A stretch of 64,000 nucleotides of DNA from assembly GCA_041538185.1 (NCBI GenBank), contig JBGORM010000002.1, positions 434,001 to 498,000 on the forward strand. The letters run 5' to 3'. Positions 8,501 to 17,048 of the stretch are shown piece by piece. The DNA is from Melioribacteraceae bacterium 4301-Me. GTDB lineage: Bacteria > Bacteroidota > Ignavibacteria > Ignavibacteriales > Melioribacteraceae. Under the pieces are notes generated by a model, which made no database searches, was not told the DNA's origin, and saw only the letters and a list, made by a program, of their open reading frames with translations. Positions within the stretch are counted from its first letter, which is position 1. The number at the start of each line of letters is the position of its first letter. The translations under genes were made by a program, and so were the position numbers.

Positions 8501-9166
8501 CTAATCTGGTATTTCCAATTCTTTGGCAAATTCTGTTTGGGATTTTTCAGAAAATAAAGAGTATTTATCATCATCCGGAAAATTAGTATTCATAGTTATC
8601 AGTAATGATTCTAACAGATATTTGTAAACGAGTCCATTTTTTTCTTCAATTGGAATTAAAGTTTTATGATGTTTTTTATAGATTTTATTTTTTCTTTCAA
8701 TATTTATTTTATCGAATTCTGAAATTATCTTTTTAAGTGCAGGTTTAATAATCAAATAAATCAATTCATTTTTGAATTCCTCATCTTTTGTTTTAGTGAT
8801 TAGTCTAAGCAAATTAGGAAGATGGTCGGCTAATTCTGTAGAACAATTATTATTTGCTTTTGTATGTTCCTTGTTAAGATTAACAAGGAGTTCACCTCTT
8901 TTGTAATCGTCACCAAAAAGAACGTATCCAACATCAAGTGTAGTAATTGCCTGAACATCAAAAGTGCGGGTATAAATTTCTTCCCATTCTTTTAACTGTG
9001 TAGTTTTTATGAATTCAAAAAACTCAGCCATTGTTTCAGATGCTTGAGGATAATTTTCATTTAAAAGATTATGTAATTGTTTCAAGTCATGCAGTACTTT
9101 AGTATCAGGATAACTCAATGCTGAGGCGAACAATTCACAAATGTTATTTGAAGATTTATTTTCCAT
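8501..9166 (-). CDS. narJ: Nitrate reductase molybdenum cofactor assembly chaperone NarJ
   Basis: The 221-residue helical protein matches the NarJ/TorD-type chaperone group by position between narH and narI. Its content fits too: an acidic, Leu-rich N-terminal half (ASALSYPDTKVLHDLKQL), then TTLDVGYVLFGDDYKRGELLV, and HLPNLLRLITKTKDEE. The YxLFGDDYKRGxxLV segment is a recognisable NarJ feature. NarJ binds the apo-NarG N-terminus, helps insert the Mo-bisPGD cofactor and prevents premature membrane attachment. The C-terminal third is poorly conserved, as usual in the family. Confidence 0.9.
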   Translation of the reverse strand: MENKSSNNICELFASALSYPDTKVLHDLKQLHNLLNENYPQASETMAEFFEFIKTTQLKEWEEIYTRTFDVQAITTLDVGYVLFGDDYKRGELLVNLNKEHTKANNNCSTELADHLPNLLRLITKTKDEEFKNELIYLIIKPALKKIISEFDKINIERKNKIYKKHHKTLIPIEEKNGLVYKYLLESLLITMNTNFPDDDKYSLFSEKSQTEFAKELEIPD

Positions 9167-9199
9167 TTTTATTCATCAAAAAATGTCTAAAAAAACATT

Positions 9200-9241
9200 T
9201 TACAAATAATAAATAGTAAATAATAAATAATAAATCATAAA
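9200..9241. repeat. AT-rich degenerate tandem repeat (AAATAATA-type)
   Basis: Between the narH stop and narJ start lies a run of AAATAAT/TAAATAATAA units with small variants (AAATAGTAA, AAATCATAA). The same repeat type flanks the four-helix-bundle gene on the other side of narH. It has no coding capacity. It may be a slipped-strand simple repeat or the footprint of an inserted element. Confidence 0.55.
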
Positions 9242-10795
9242 TCACAATCCTCTCACAGGTTGTTCCTTAAATCCAAAGCCAGTTGAGCCTTTTACGTCTG
9301 CAGAATTATCCAGCATTTCCAGAGCTTGTTCTCTATGAGCAGGTGGAATGTTAAAACGATCGTCAAAAGATGCCAGTGCAGTTAATTTGTAAATTTCATC
9401 GGCTGTTTCTTTAGTTAGATTAACATCAGCAAGAGCAGCATTTACTAAATCTTTATTCACATCTCCAACAGTAACACCTCTTCTGTAAATTCTTACAGCT
9501 AATTGTTTTTTAAGAACATCAACGATTTTTTCTTCATTGCTAGCTCCGAACAAATTTGCCATGTATTTAATTGGAAATCGTGATTGTTCAATTGAACCCC
9601 AAATTGAATCGGTGGAAGTATCGTACAAATAATTTTTATTCCAGAACTTTGCAATTGGGTCGAGTTTGCCGGCTTGTTCAGTGTTATCGACATCACTCAA
9701 AGAAGCCATAACGGGAAGCAGCGGCGGAACATAAAATAACATTGGCAAAGTTCTGAACTCGGCGTGTAATGGAAGTCCGAGTTTCCAGATTTTTACAAAT
9801 TTATAAACCGGTGAAGTTTGTGCTGCAGCAATTGTTGAATCGGCAACACCATTTTCCTTTGCATTTTGAATTACAGTTTCATCGAATGGGTCTAAAATCA
9901 AATCAAGTTGACGGTCAATTAATTCATCTTCAGGTGCAGAAGCGGCTTCTTTAATTTTATCCGCATCGTAAAGCAGAACTCCTAAATAGCGAATACGACC
10001 GACACATGAGTGCATGCAAGCTGGTGCTAATCCGGCTTCTAATCTTGGATAACACAAAATACATTTTTCTGATTTACCTGTGTTCCAATTGTAATATGAT
10101 TTTTTATAAGGGCAGGCGGTTACACACATTCGCCATGCTCGACATACCTGCTGATTAATTAGAACGATTCCATCTTCACCGCGTTTGTAAATTGCACCAG
10201 AAGGACACGAAGCAACACAAGCGGGATTTAAGCAATGATTACAAATTCTTGGAAGATAGAACATTGCCATTTTTTCAAGCTGGAACATAGCTTCTTGTTC
10301 AGCAGGAGAAAGGTCTTTTAAGTTCGGATCTCGTCTTGCATATTCAGGTGTACCGCTTAAGTCATCATCCCAATTCGGACCCATTTTAATATCAATTGGC
10401 TTGCCTGTAATAAGTGAAATCGGTCTTGCTGTTGGCTGGTCGTCACCTTGTGGTGATTCAATTAAATCAAGATATTTGTATGTCCATGGTTCATAGTAAT
10501 CTTCTAAAGACGGCAAGTATGGATTATGAAAAATATTCAAAAGGCCTTTGAACTTGCCAGAACCTCTCAAAGAAATACTTTTATCTTCATTTCTTTTCCA
10601 GCCACCTTTGTAAATATTTTGATCTTCCCATTTGGTTGGATAACCAGTTCCGGGTTTTGTCTCTACGTTATTCCACCACATGTATTCTGCACCTTTTCTG
10701 TCAGTCCATATATTTTTGCAAGCAATTGAACATGTATGACAGCCAATACATTTATCGAGGTGAAACAACATTGCTATTTGCGAACGAACGTCCAT
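9242..10795 (-). CDS. narH: Respiratory nitrate reductase beta subunit (Fe-S)
   Basis: NarH carries electrons from NarI to NarG through four Fe-S clusters. The 517-residue sequence shows all four cysteine groups: CIGCHTCSIACKNIW (C16/19/22/26), CNHCLNPACVASCPSGAIY, CRAWRMCVTACPYK (with Trp in place of one cysteine, the [3Fe-4S] group) and KCILCYPRLEAGLAPACMHS. Length and order match the family. There is no signal peptide, so it acts on the cytoplasmic side with NarG. An unrelated small gene lies between narG and narH. Confidence 0.97.
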   Translation of the reverse strand: MDVRSQIAMLFHLDKCIGCHTCSIACKNIWTDRKGAEYMWWNNVETKPGTGYPTKWEDQNIYKGGWKRNEDKSISLRGSGKFKGLLNIFHNPYLPSLEDYYEPWTYKYLDLIESPQGDDQPTARPISLITGKPIDIKMGPNWDDDLSGTPEYARRDPNLKDLSPAEQEAMFQLEKMAMFYLPRICNHCLNPACVASCPSGAIYKRGEDGIVLINQQVCRAWRMCVTACPYKKSYYNWNTGKSEKCILCYPRLEAGLAPACMHSCVGRIRYLGVLLYDADKIKEAASAPEDELIDRQLDLILDPFDETVIQNAKENGVADSTIAAAQTSPVYKFVKIWKLGLPLHAEFRTLPMLFYVPPLLPVMASLSDVDNTEQAGKLDPIAKFWNKNYLYDTSTDSIWGSIEQSRFPIKYMANLFGASNEEKIVDVLKKQLAVRIYRRGVTVGDVNKDLVNAALADVNLTKETADEIYKLTALASFDDRFNIPPAHREQALEMLDNSADVKGSTGFGFKEQPVRGL

Positions 10796-11210
10796 AATTT
10801 ATTATTTATTATTTATAATTTATTATTGATTGTTTTTTTGTATTGTTTTTCTCGATGCAATAAATATTGCCGTTAGTTCAGATGCTTCGTTTATTAAATT
10901 TTCTATACGCTCTTTTTTAATCAAATTTTCTTCAAGTATAAATTCTAACCAAAATAGTGATTCATCTGCTTCTTCAATTACTATACTTAATTTTGAAATA
11001 AAACTCGCTGTAGATTGAGAAATGCATGCGGCACGATAATTTGCAGCTACTGAAGTACTAGCTCTGATTAACTGCCCTTGCAAATGTTTGCAAAGAATCG
11101 TATTAGGTAAATTCAAAGCTAATTTTACACATCGGTGTGCAAAAGATTTTGTTCTCTTTTTAAGTTCTTCTTTATCCATAAATAATAAATAATAAGTAAT
11201 AAATAATAAA
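10796..11210. mobile_element. IVS-like insertion between narG and narH (gene plus AT-rich inverted arms)
   Basis: The small four-helix-bundle gene is bordered by two AT-rich arms that are roughly reverse complements of each other. The left arm (10796-10827) is of the form ATAATTTATTATTTATTATT. The right arm (11180-11212) is of the form AATAATAAATAATAAGTAAT. A transcript could fold these into a long stem with the gene in the loop. This is the arrangement of the intervening sequences that carry related genes inside some 23S rRNA genes. Calling it a mobile element is an inference; no target duplication can be identified in such low-complexity sequence. Confidence 0.45.
10823..11179 (-). CDS. Four-helix-bundle protein (S23/IVP family)
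   Basis: The 118-residue protein fits the four-helix-bundle family often labelled S23 ribosomal protein or 23S intervening-sequence protein. Helix one is LKKRTKSFAHRCVKLALNLP, followed by the typical LQGQLIRASTSVAANYRAA and then IVIEEADESLFWLEFI. The family's function is unknown. It has no Shine-Dalgarno and is placed between narG and narH, where no Nar subunit is expected. It may be a passenger selfish gene, or an adopted accessory. Flanking AT-rich inverted arms are described separately. Confidence 0.88.
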   Translation of the reverse strand: MDKEELKKRTKSFAHRCVKLALNLPNTILCKHLQGQLIRASTSVAANYRAACISQSTASFISKLSIVIEEADESLFWLEFILEENLIKKERIENLINEASELTAIFIASRKTIQKNNQ

Positions 11211-14200
11211 TTAGAACACCACTTTTGTCATCTTCTTCACAACTACATGCGTATCGCGATTTGGTGCCGTTGGACCCCAGTAATTAAAATGATAAGAAAA
11301 TTGTCCATAACCTCCCGCAAGCAAATTTGGCTTAAGGTGAATTCTTGTTATGCTGTTATTCATACCTCCTCTTTTATTGCCGCGCACCTGAGATTTTGGA
11401 ATTGAAATCGTTCTCTCTACAGTGTGATAAACAATACAAACACCTTTAGGAATTCGCGAACTTACAACTGCGCGAGTACAGTAAACTCCATTATCGTTAT
11501 AAACTTCAACCCAGTCATTATCATTTATTGAAAGTTCTTTTGCATCTTCCTCATTGAGCCAGCAAGGCTCCATTCCTCTCGATAGAGTTAACATTCGCAA
11601 GTTATCCATATAAGTCGAATGAATATGCCATTTACCGTGAGGAGTAAGACAATTAAGAACTTTGGCATTTCCTTCTTTTAAGGTTTCTCTTAAATCTCCA
11701 TAAACTTCAAATTTTGGTGATGGTTTAAACGTAGGCAAATTTTCTCCAAATGCAATATACATTTCGTGGTCAAGATAAATATGTTGTCTGCCTGTTAAAG
11801 TTCTCCATGGGACTAATCTTTCAACGTTGTAAGTAAATGCAGAATATGCTCTGCCATTATTCATTATACCCGACCAAACTGGGGAAGTGTTATATCTTCT
11901 TGGCTGTGCTTGCAAGTCTTTGTAATTAAGTCTTACTTCACGGTTCCCTTCACTTAAATCAGTTAAAGCCAGCCCAGTCTTTGATTCCATAAATTTATAA
12001 GCTCGATATGTTAACTCGCCATTTGTTAAAGAGGAAAGATATAACACTGCATTTGCTGCCCAGGTATCTTCTTTAATTGATGGATAAATTTTCCCATTAA
12101 TTATTTCTTTTGGGAAATGATTTGAGCTTATCATATCTTCATAAAAATCATCGCACTTATAATGATTGCCGTGCGCGCCCAATCCTTTTGTCTTGATATT
12201 AGGTCCAAGCGTTATAAATTTATCAAAAATTTTTGTGTAATCTCTTTCGATAATTGAAATTTTATGAGTTGTTTTTCCTGGAACAGGTTCGCATTCTCCT
12301 AAATACCAATCCTTCATTTCTGGTTGAGTAATTTCATCTGGTGAATCGTGAGATAAAGGAGCTATAACCACATCCTTTTGAATTTCATTAAAATGTTTCT
12401 TAGCTAATTGGCTAGTAGTGTAAGCTATATTTCTAAAAATTTCCCAATCGGATTTTGATTCCCACACTGGTGCAATTGCAGCAGATAATGGATGAATGAA
12501 AGAATGCAAGTCGGTGCTGTTCAAATCATTTTTTTCATACCAGGATGCAGCAGGCAAAACAATGTCTGAATACAAAGCAGAAGAATCCATTCTGAAGTTC
12601 AAATCAACAACTAAATCCATTTTACCTACGGGTGCAATATCGTGCCATTTAATTTCTTCTGTTTTATCTTCACTATCCTGAGCAATTAAATTCGTATGTG
12701 TGCCCAAATAATGTTTTAGTGCATATTCGTGACCTTTCATACTTCCAGCAATTGCGTTGCCGCGCCAAATGAACCAAACTCTTGGAAAGTTTATATCATT
12801 ATCTGGGTCTGCAATTGAATATTCTATTTTCCCCGACTTTAAATTTTCTATAACAGATTTTTTTATTTCATCGTTATTATCATTTGTTGCTTCTTTACAG
12901 AGTAAGAGCGAATTTTTATTGAATTGCGGGTAAAAAGGCATCCAGCCCATTCTAACAGATTTAAAGATTAAATCTGCCATGTGCTTTTTTGTTAATTTAT
13001 TTTCTGGTACAGTATTATATTTTGATGACTTGCCGTCATATCTGTATTGGCAAGTATTTATGTAATGCCAGATTGGAGTTTGTTGAAGTCGAACTGCATC
13101 AACCCAATCCCTTGCAAAAGCTATTGTTGACCAGGAATCAACAGGTGCCAATTTTTCCTGTCCAACATAATGATTAAGTCCGCCTCCGTTTTTACCTACG
13201 CAGCCGCAAAGCAGCAGTGCCATAATTCCTGCTCTGTACATTAAATTGTTGTGATACCAGTGATTTACACCGGCTCCAATAATTATCATGCACTTGCCCT
13301 CAGTATACATTGCAGTTTTAGCCCATTCGCGTGCAAAGTTAATTACTGTTTTTGAGTCAACGCCGGTAAATATCTCTTGCCAGGCTGGAGTGTAAGATGA
13401 GTCCTTATCGAAATAATCTTTAGGATAATCTCCGCCTAAATTTCTGTCAATTCCATATTGAGCCATTACAAGGTCATAGACTGTAGCAGCTGCAACTTTT
13501 TTACCGTCAACAGTTTCAATTATTTTTACCGGCACACCGCGTAATTTTTTGGTGTTTAGACCAAACTCAATAAACTCTACCTGTAAGATCTCATCATAAT
13601 TTTCAATTAGAGTTAATAAAGGGTCGTAAGCAGAGTTATCGATTGAATGTTCGTATTTAAGATTCCAGTGACCTTGTAAATTATCCCATCTGTGTCCTGC
13701 ACTTCCTTTAGGAACAACAAATTTTCCTGTTTGAGAATCGATATTTAAAAATTTCCAATCACCATTAGAAATATCATTAAATTCTTTTAAGCGATTAGCT
13801 CTGATGAGTCTTTTAGGTTTATAAACACCGTTGTCATTGACAATTTCAACAAGGAAAGGTGAATCGGTATATCTTTTAACATAATTAATAAAGTACGGAA
13901 TTTTTTCCTGATGATGAAATTCTTTTAAAATTACGTGAGTTACTGCCATCCAGAAAGCGCCATCACTGCCTGCGTGAAGCGGGACCCATTGGTCAGCATA
14001 TTTTGCAACTTGACTGAAGTCTGGCGAGAAAACGATTGTCTTTGTACCATTGTGCCGCGATTCTGCGAAGAAATGCACATCTGGTGTGCGTGTCATGTTT
14101 AGATTGGCACCCATTACAGCAACCATTTTTGAATTGTACCAATCTGCACTTTCACAAACATCGGTTTGTTCGCCCCATACTTCTGGCGAAGCATTCGGCA

Positions 14201-14819
14201 AATCGCAGTACCAATCGTAAAAGCTTAGATTAACACCGCCGAATAATTGGAGAAACCTGCTGCCGGCAGCATAACTTAACATTGACATAGCAGGAATTGG
14301 AGAAAAACCAATTACTCTATCGGGGCCATATTTTTTTGCTGTATAAATATTTGCTGCTGCAATAATTTCAAGAACTTCATCCCAGCTTGCCCTTCTGAAA
14401 CCACCTTTTCCGCGAGCCTGTTGGTAATTTTTTCTTTTCTCAACATTATTCTGAATATTTTCCCAGGCTAAAAGCGCATCCCCAGTTTTTTGTTTCTCTT
14501 CTCTAAATGTATCTAATAAAGCACCTCTTATCAAAGGATATTTAATTCTTAATGGACTATAAAGATACCATGAAAACGAAATCCCTCTTTGACAACCACG
14601 AGGTTCATACGGAGGCAATCCATTTTCCAATAACGGATAATCAGTTTGCTGCGTTTCCCAAACTACAATTCCATCTTTAACATGAATTTGCCATGAACAA
14701 CCTCCTGTACAATTTACACCATGAGTGCTTCGTACAATTTTATCGTGTTGAAATCTGTTTCTGTAAAATTCTTCCCATTTTCTTGTACTTGGTGAAATAA
14801 TATCTTTTATCCAGCTCAT
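11211..14819 (-). CDS. narG: Respiratory nitrate reductase alpha subunit (molybdopterin)
   Basis: NarG reduces nitrate to nitrite at a Mo-bisPGD site. The 1202-residue protein is of normal length. The FS0 [4Fe-4S] ligands are H33, C37, C41 and C76 ([11 protein letters not shown] ... EPRGCQRG). The Mo-ligand aspartate is D206 in [20 protein letters not shown], at a constant offset from E. coli D222. Other marks are [22 protein letters not shown] and the C-terminal molybdopterin-binding domain. The N-terminus ([19 protein letters not shown]) has no twin-arginine signal, so this is the cytoplasm-facing type, in agreement with the NarK in the same cluster. Confidence 0.98.
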   Translation of the reverse strand: MSWIKDIISPSTRKWEEFYRNRFQHDKIVRSTHGVNCTGGCSWQIHVKDGIVVWETQQTDYPLLENGLPPYEPRGCQRGISFSWYLYSPLRIKYPLIRGALLDTFREEKQKTGDALLAWENIQNNVEKRKNYQQARGKGGFRRASWDEVLEIIAAANIYTAKKYGPDRVIGFSPIPAMSMLSYAAGSRFLQLFGGVNLSFYDWYCDLPNASPEVWGEQTDVCESADWYNSKMVAVMGANLNMTRTPDVHFFAESRHNGTKTIVFSPDFSQVAKYADQWVPLHAGSDGAFWMAVTHVILKEFHHQEKIPYFINYVKRYTDSPFLVEIVNDNGVYKPKRLIRANRLKEFNDISNGDWKFLNIDSQTGKFVVPKGSAGHRWDNLQGHWNLKYEHSIDNSAYDPLLTLIENYDEILQVEFIEFGLNTKKLRGVPVKIIETVDGKKVAAATVYDLVMAQYGIDRNLGGDYPKDYFDKDSSYTPAWQEIFTGVDSKTVINFAREWAKTAMYTEGKCMIIIGAGVNHWYHNNLMYRAGIMALLLCGCVGKNGGGLNHYVGQEKLAPVDSWSTIAFARDWVDAVRLQQTPIWHYINTCQYRYDGKSSKYNTVPENKLTKKHMADLIFKSVRMGWMPFYPQFNKNSLLLCKEATNDNNDEIKKSVIENLKSGKIEYSIADPDNDINFPRVWFIWRGNAIAGSMKGHEYALKHYLGTHTNLIAQDSEDKTEEIKWHDIAPVGKMDLVVDLNFRMDSSALYSDIVLPAASWYEKNDLNSTDLHSFIHPLSAAIAPVWESKSDWEIFRNIAYTTSQLAKKHFNEIQKDVVIAPLSHDSPDEITQPEMKDWYLGECEPVPGKTTHKISIIERDYTKIFDKFITLGPNIKTKGLGAHGNHYKCDDFYEDMISSNHFPKEIINGKIYPSIKEDTWAANAVLYLSSLTNGELTYRAYKFMESKTGLALTDLSEGNREVRLNYKDLQAQPRRYNTSPVWSGIMNNGRAYSAFTYNVERLVPWRTLTGRQHIYLDHEMYIAFGENLPTFKPSPKFEVYGDLRETLKEGNAKVLNCLTPHGKWHIHSTYMDNLRMLTLSRGMEPCWLNEEDAKELSINDNDWVEVYNDNGVYCTRAVVSSRIPKGVCIVYHTVERTISIPKSQVRGNKRGGMNNSITRIHLKPNLLAGGYGQFSYHFNYWGPTAPNRDTHVVVKKMTKVVF

Positions 14820-14842
14820 GTATTTATCAACCTCATTCTAAT

Positions 14843-15658
14843 TTAATTGAGATTAACACTGTATTTTTTTACTCTTTGCCATGCAAAAAGAAAAATGACT
14901 AGTACAATATTTAATATTAACACTACTCCAATTAGTAAATCTAATTGCGATTGTAGTGGACTTAATTGTGCTGTGCCCTGCAAATCTGCATTATACAGAA
15001 AAGCCAGCAAGTCTTTAATTTCCTGATCTGTTAATGATTTTTGCCCAAAGCCATCAATCATTGCCGGGAAGGGCGGATTTCTTATAATACCGTCAATTCC
15101 AGCGGCGCTCAAGCGAGTAAATGCATTTGTAAGATCTTTGGCTAATAATCCACCGTTAAACATTCCCACATTATTCACATTGTGGCATGAGATACATGCC
15201 GGTCCGCCATTTGCAAATCTTACTTCCCCCATGAAAAGTTTTTTCCCTCTCTCAATATCAGCTTGTGTTATTAAAGAAGCATTAAAAATTTGCAAGGGAA
15301 CTTTAGCATTAGGATTATTTGCATCGGGACTGTTAGCAGCTATGTATGAAATGATTGATTTAATTTGAGCTGGAGTTAAATCCTGATCTGGCATAACGAC
15401 TTTATTGTTCGCTTCAAATACTGCTACCGCCGTTGAATCGCCGGATTTAATAACACTTTGCGACGATTGAACAAATTTTATAATCCATTCCTCGCTTCTT
15501 CTTTTGTTAACGTTTGCTAAATCTGGACCGATTAATTTTCCGCTCCCTATTGTGTGGCATGCAGTACACCTCTTCGAAAAAATTTTTTCACCTTCAGATT
15601 GTGCTTGTAATGAAGTGTATAATAAAAGTATTATGAACAGAAAAATTTCTTTATACAT
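14843..15658 (-). CDS. Membrane-anchored diheme cytochrome c
   Basis: The 271-residue protein has an N-terminal signal (LFIILLLYTSLQAQ), two class-I cytochrome c domains with CTACH (C31-H35) and CISCH (C155-H159), and one C-terminal membrane helix (about 240-262, LIGVVLILNIVLVIFLFAW). Candidate axial methionines include the MPDQDLTP motif (M89). It should sit on the periplasmic face as an electron carrier. It is the first gene of the minus-strand nar run, 23 bp before narG, so it may link NarGHI or the quinol pool to periplasmic acceptors; the exact partner is unknown. Such cytochromes accompany nar genes in several lineages. Confidence 0.88.
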   Translation of the reverse strand: MYKEIFLFIILLLYTSLQAQSEGEKIFSKRCTACHTIGSGKLIGPDLANVNKRRSEEWIIKFVQSSQSVIKSGDSTAVAVFEANNKVVMPDQDLTPAQIKSIISYIAANSPDANNPNAKVPLQIFNASLITQADIERGKKLFMGEVRFANGGPACISCHNVNNVGMFNGGLLAKDLTNAFTRLSAAGIDGIIRNPPFPAMIDGFGQKSLTDQEIKDLLAFLYNADLQGTAQLSPLQSQLDLLIGVVLILNIVLVIFLFAWQRVKKYSVNLN

Positions 15659-15714
15659 GATTTTTTTATTCCAAAATTGCTTTTATGTCCAATTTATATG
15701 TAAAAATCTATAAA

Positions 15715-15730
15715 CAGAATTTTTATTCTG
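15715..15730. promoter_or_regulatory. Inverted repeat upstream of the cytochrome c/nar operon
   Basis: CAGAAT and ATTCTG form a perfect 6-bp inverted repeat with a 4-base spacer. It is centred about 64 bp before the cytochrome c start, and a TATAGATTTTTAC stretch that could be the -7 region follows on the minus strand. It is a candidate operator for the nar operon. I cannot assign it to a regulator. Confidence 0.35.
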
Positions 15731-15853
15731 ATATAAGTTAATTATTATAATATAATATATCAACAGTATTATGAGTATTTTCGTCTAAGTTTTATTTTGA
15801 AGAAAAATTTTTTCATCTAAAAGTGCACTATAAATATTCAGTTGGGAAAATTC

Positions 15854-15865
15854 TGACTTAAGTCA
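15854..15865. promoter_or_regulatory. Crp/Fnr-type palindrome between the divergent nar genes
   Basis: TGACTTAAGTCA is a perfect 12-bp palindrome that fits the TTGAC/T-N4-A/GTCAA pattern of Crp/Fnr-family sites. Its centre lies about 47 bases before a transcription start predicted from the TACAAT at 15894-15899, near the spacing of class II activation of the plus-strand gene at 15923. The divergent nar operon begins about 200 bp away and might share it. The site suggests control by a redox or NO regulator; the regulator is not in the window. Confidence 0.5.
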
Positions 15866-15922
15866 AAGTTATTTATGGGTGAAGAGAATAAATTACAATT
15901 ACAATAAAAATTGAGGATGGCC

Positions 15923-16378
15923 ATGTTTACTACAGTGCGGTATTTCATAAAGACAAGTGTTATTTTTCTTATACTTGGAATTCTTACCGGGTTGTACATG
16001 TCCCTAGCAAAGTATGTACTAAACACAATTTATACGCAAGAATTAGTTTCAGCACATACGCATATAATTCTTGTCGGTTCAGTAATGATGATGATAATGG
16101 GGGTGGCTTTATGGTTTTTCCCGAGAGCTGAAAAAGATGACAAAAAGTATAACCCAAATCTTATTTTAATAACTTATTGGATGATGACAATTTCGACTTT
16201 AGTAAGATTTATATTTCAAGTTATAGCTGGGTTTGTATATATCACATGGCTTAATTATGTCATTTCTTTGGCTTCATTGTTTCAGGTTATTGCAATGATT
16301 CTTTTTTTCTATTCAATGTGGGGTAGGATTAGACCGGTTGGTAGTCAATATAGAGAAGCAAAAGGAGAAAAATTTTAG
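15923..16378 (+). CDS. Small membrane protein resembling haem-copper oxidase subunit I
   Basis: This 151-residue protein has four membrane helices. The SAHTHIILVGSVMMMIMG helix has histidines set as in haem-copper oxidase subunit I, and ALWFFPR follows. It is far too short to be a full oxidase, and the remaining haem and copper ligands are not evident. Such short subunit-I-like or NnrS-like proteins occur near denitrification and NO-stress genes. I chose the ATG at 15923 because GAGG (15913-15916) precedes it by 6 bases; the frame also allows 15911 (TTG) and 15917 (ATG). It is transcribed divergently from the nar operon, downstream of a Crp/Fnr-type palindrome. Confidence 0.65.
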   Translation: MFTTVRYFIKTSVIFLILGILTGLYMSLAKYVLNTIYTQELVSAHTHIILVGSVMMMIMGVALWFFPRAEKDDKKYNPNLILITYWMMTISTLVRFIFQVIAGFVYITWLNYVISLASLFQVIAMILFFYSMWGRIRPVGSQYREAKGEKF

Positions 16379-16533
16379 CTGGAATAATTTTTAAAGAAAA
16401 TATAGACCTATTTGCTTTTATCATTATATTAAACCAAAAGGAGAAATTTTGGTTAAAAAATTCTTTTTCAATTAATAAAAGTATTATTGCGTAAAAACGT
16501 TGAATTCATTAAAATAATTTGTCATTAGGTAAA
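16379..16533. other. Intergenic DNA with an AACCAAAA hairpin
   Basis: The spacer between the subunit-I-like gene and the GIY-YIG remnant has a perfect 8-bp stem, AACCAAAA (16432-16439) with TTTTGGTT (16447-16454), around GGAGAAA. On the plus strand A and T runs follow, so it may mark the end of the upstream gene, but the U run is weak. Nothing else is recognisable. Confidence 0.35.
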
Positions 16534-16789
16534 TCATTTTCTGATGAATTTTATAGCTGTATTTGTGAGTTTAATAAAGAGTCTGCCGGTACCGGACTTA
16601 AACCAACGTTCTCTTTTACGAGCATCAGAGAGAGGAGAACTTCTCGTGATAAATTAATTTCCAATTAGTACCTCTTTTAGTCCAAAAAGGGATATGGTCA
16701 TTATGTTGTTGAAGACGATTCTGGAGATTGGTAGTAGAACCAACATAGATGTGTCCTTGTTGACTTCGAATAATATAGACAAAAGGCAT
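16534..16789 (-). pseudogene. GIY-YIG endonuclease-domain gene with a frameshift
   Basis: Starting at ATG 16789, the frame reads MPFVYIIRSQQGHIYVGSTT, giving the GIY-YIG core (VYII ... IYVGS), then LQQHNDHIP and KRGTNWKLIYHEKF. It stops at TGA in the run TCTCCTCTCTCTGATG (around 16626-16640). One base later in phase, the sequence continues as SDARKRERWFKSGTGRLFIK to a TGA at 16534, which is the normal C-terminal half. A single indel in the CT-dinucleotide run therefore breaks the gene. It could be a true pseudogene, phase variation, or a sequencing error. The 29-bp gap to the adjacent tRNA matches how these small nuclease genes sit near tRNA genes. Confidence 0.75.
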
Positions 16790-16818
16790 AAGAAAAAAAT
16801 AAAGATAATAGAACTTAG

Positions 16819-16891
<73 letters not shown>

Positions 16892-16933
16892 ATGTAGTTT
16901 ACAATTTTGTTTTAAGAACACATTAAAAAGTCG

Positions 16934-16961
16934 TTGACAAATATATTAAACCATTTATAAT
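16934..16961 (+). promoter_or_regulatory. Sigma-70-type promoter for recN
   Basis: TTGACA at 16934-16939 and TATAAT at 16956-16961 match the consensus boxes exactly, 16 bases apart. The predicted start is near 16968, about 80 bases before the recN ATG. It is the only textbook sigma-70 promoter I noticed; other starts in the window look Bacteroidota-like. Confidence 0.6.
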
Positions 16962-17048
16962 CTTACAAATTTCATTTTTAGATTAACTAAGGAACTTGAT
17001 AGTTAACTTTCTATTCACAATATTCGTATAAAACTAAATTCATTTGAA

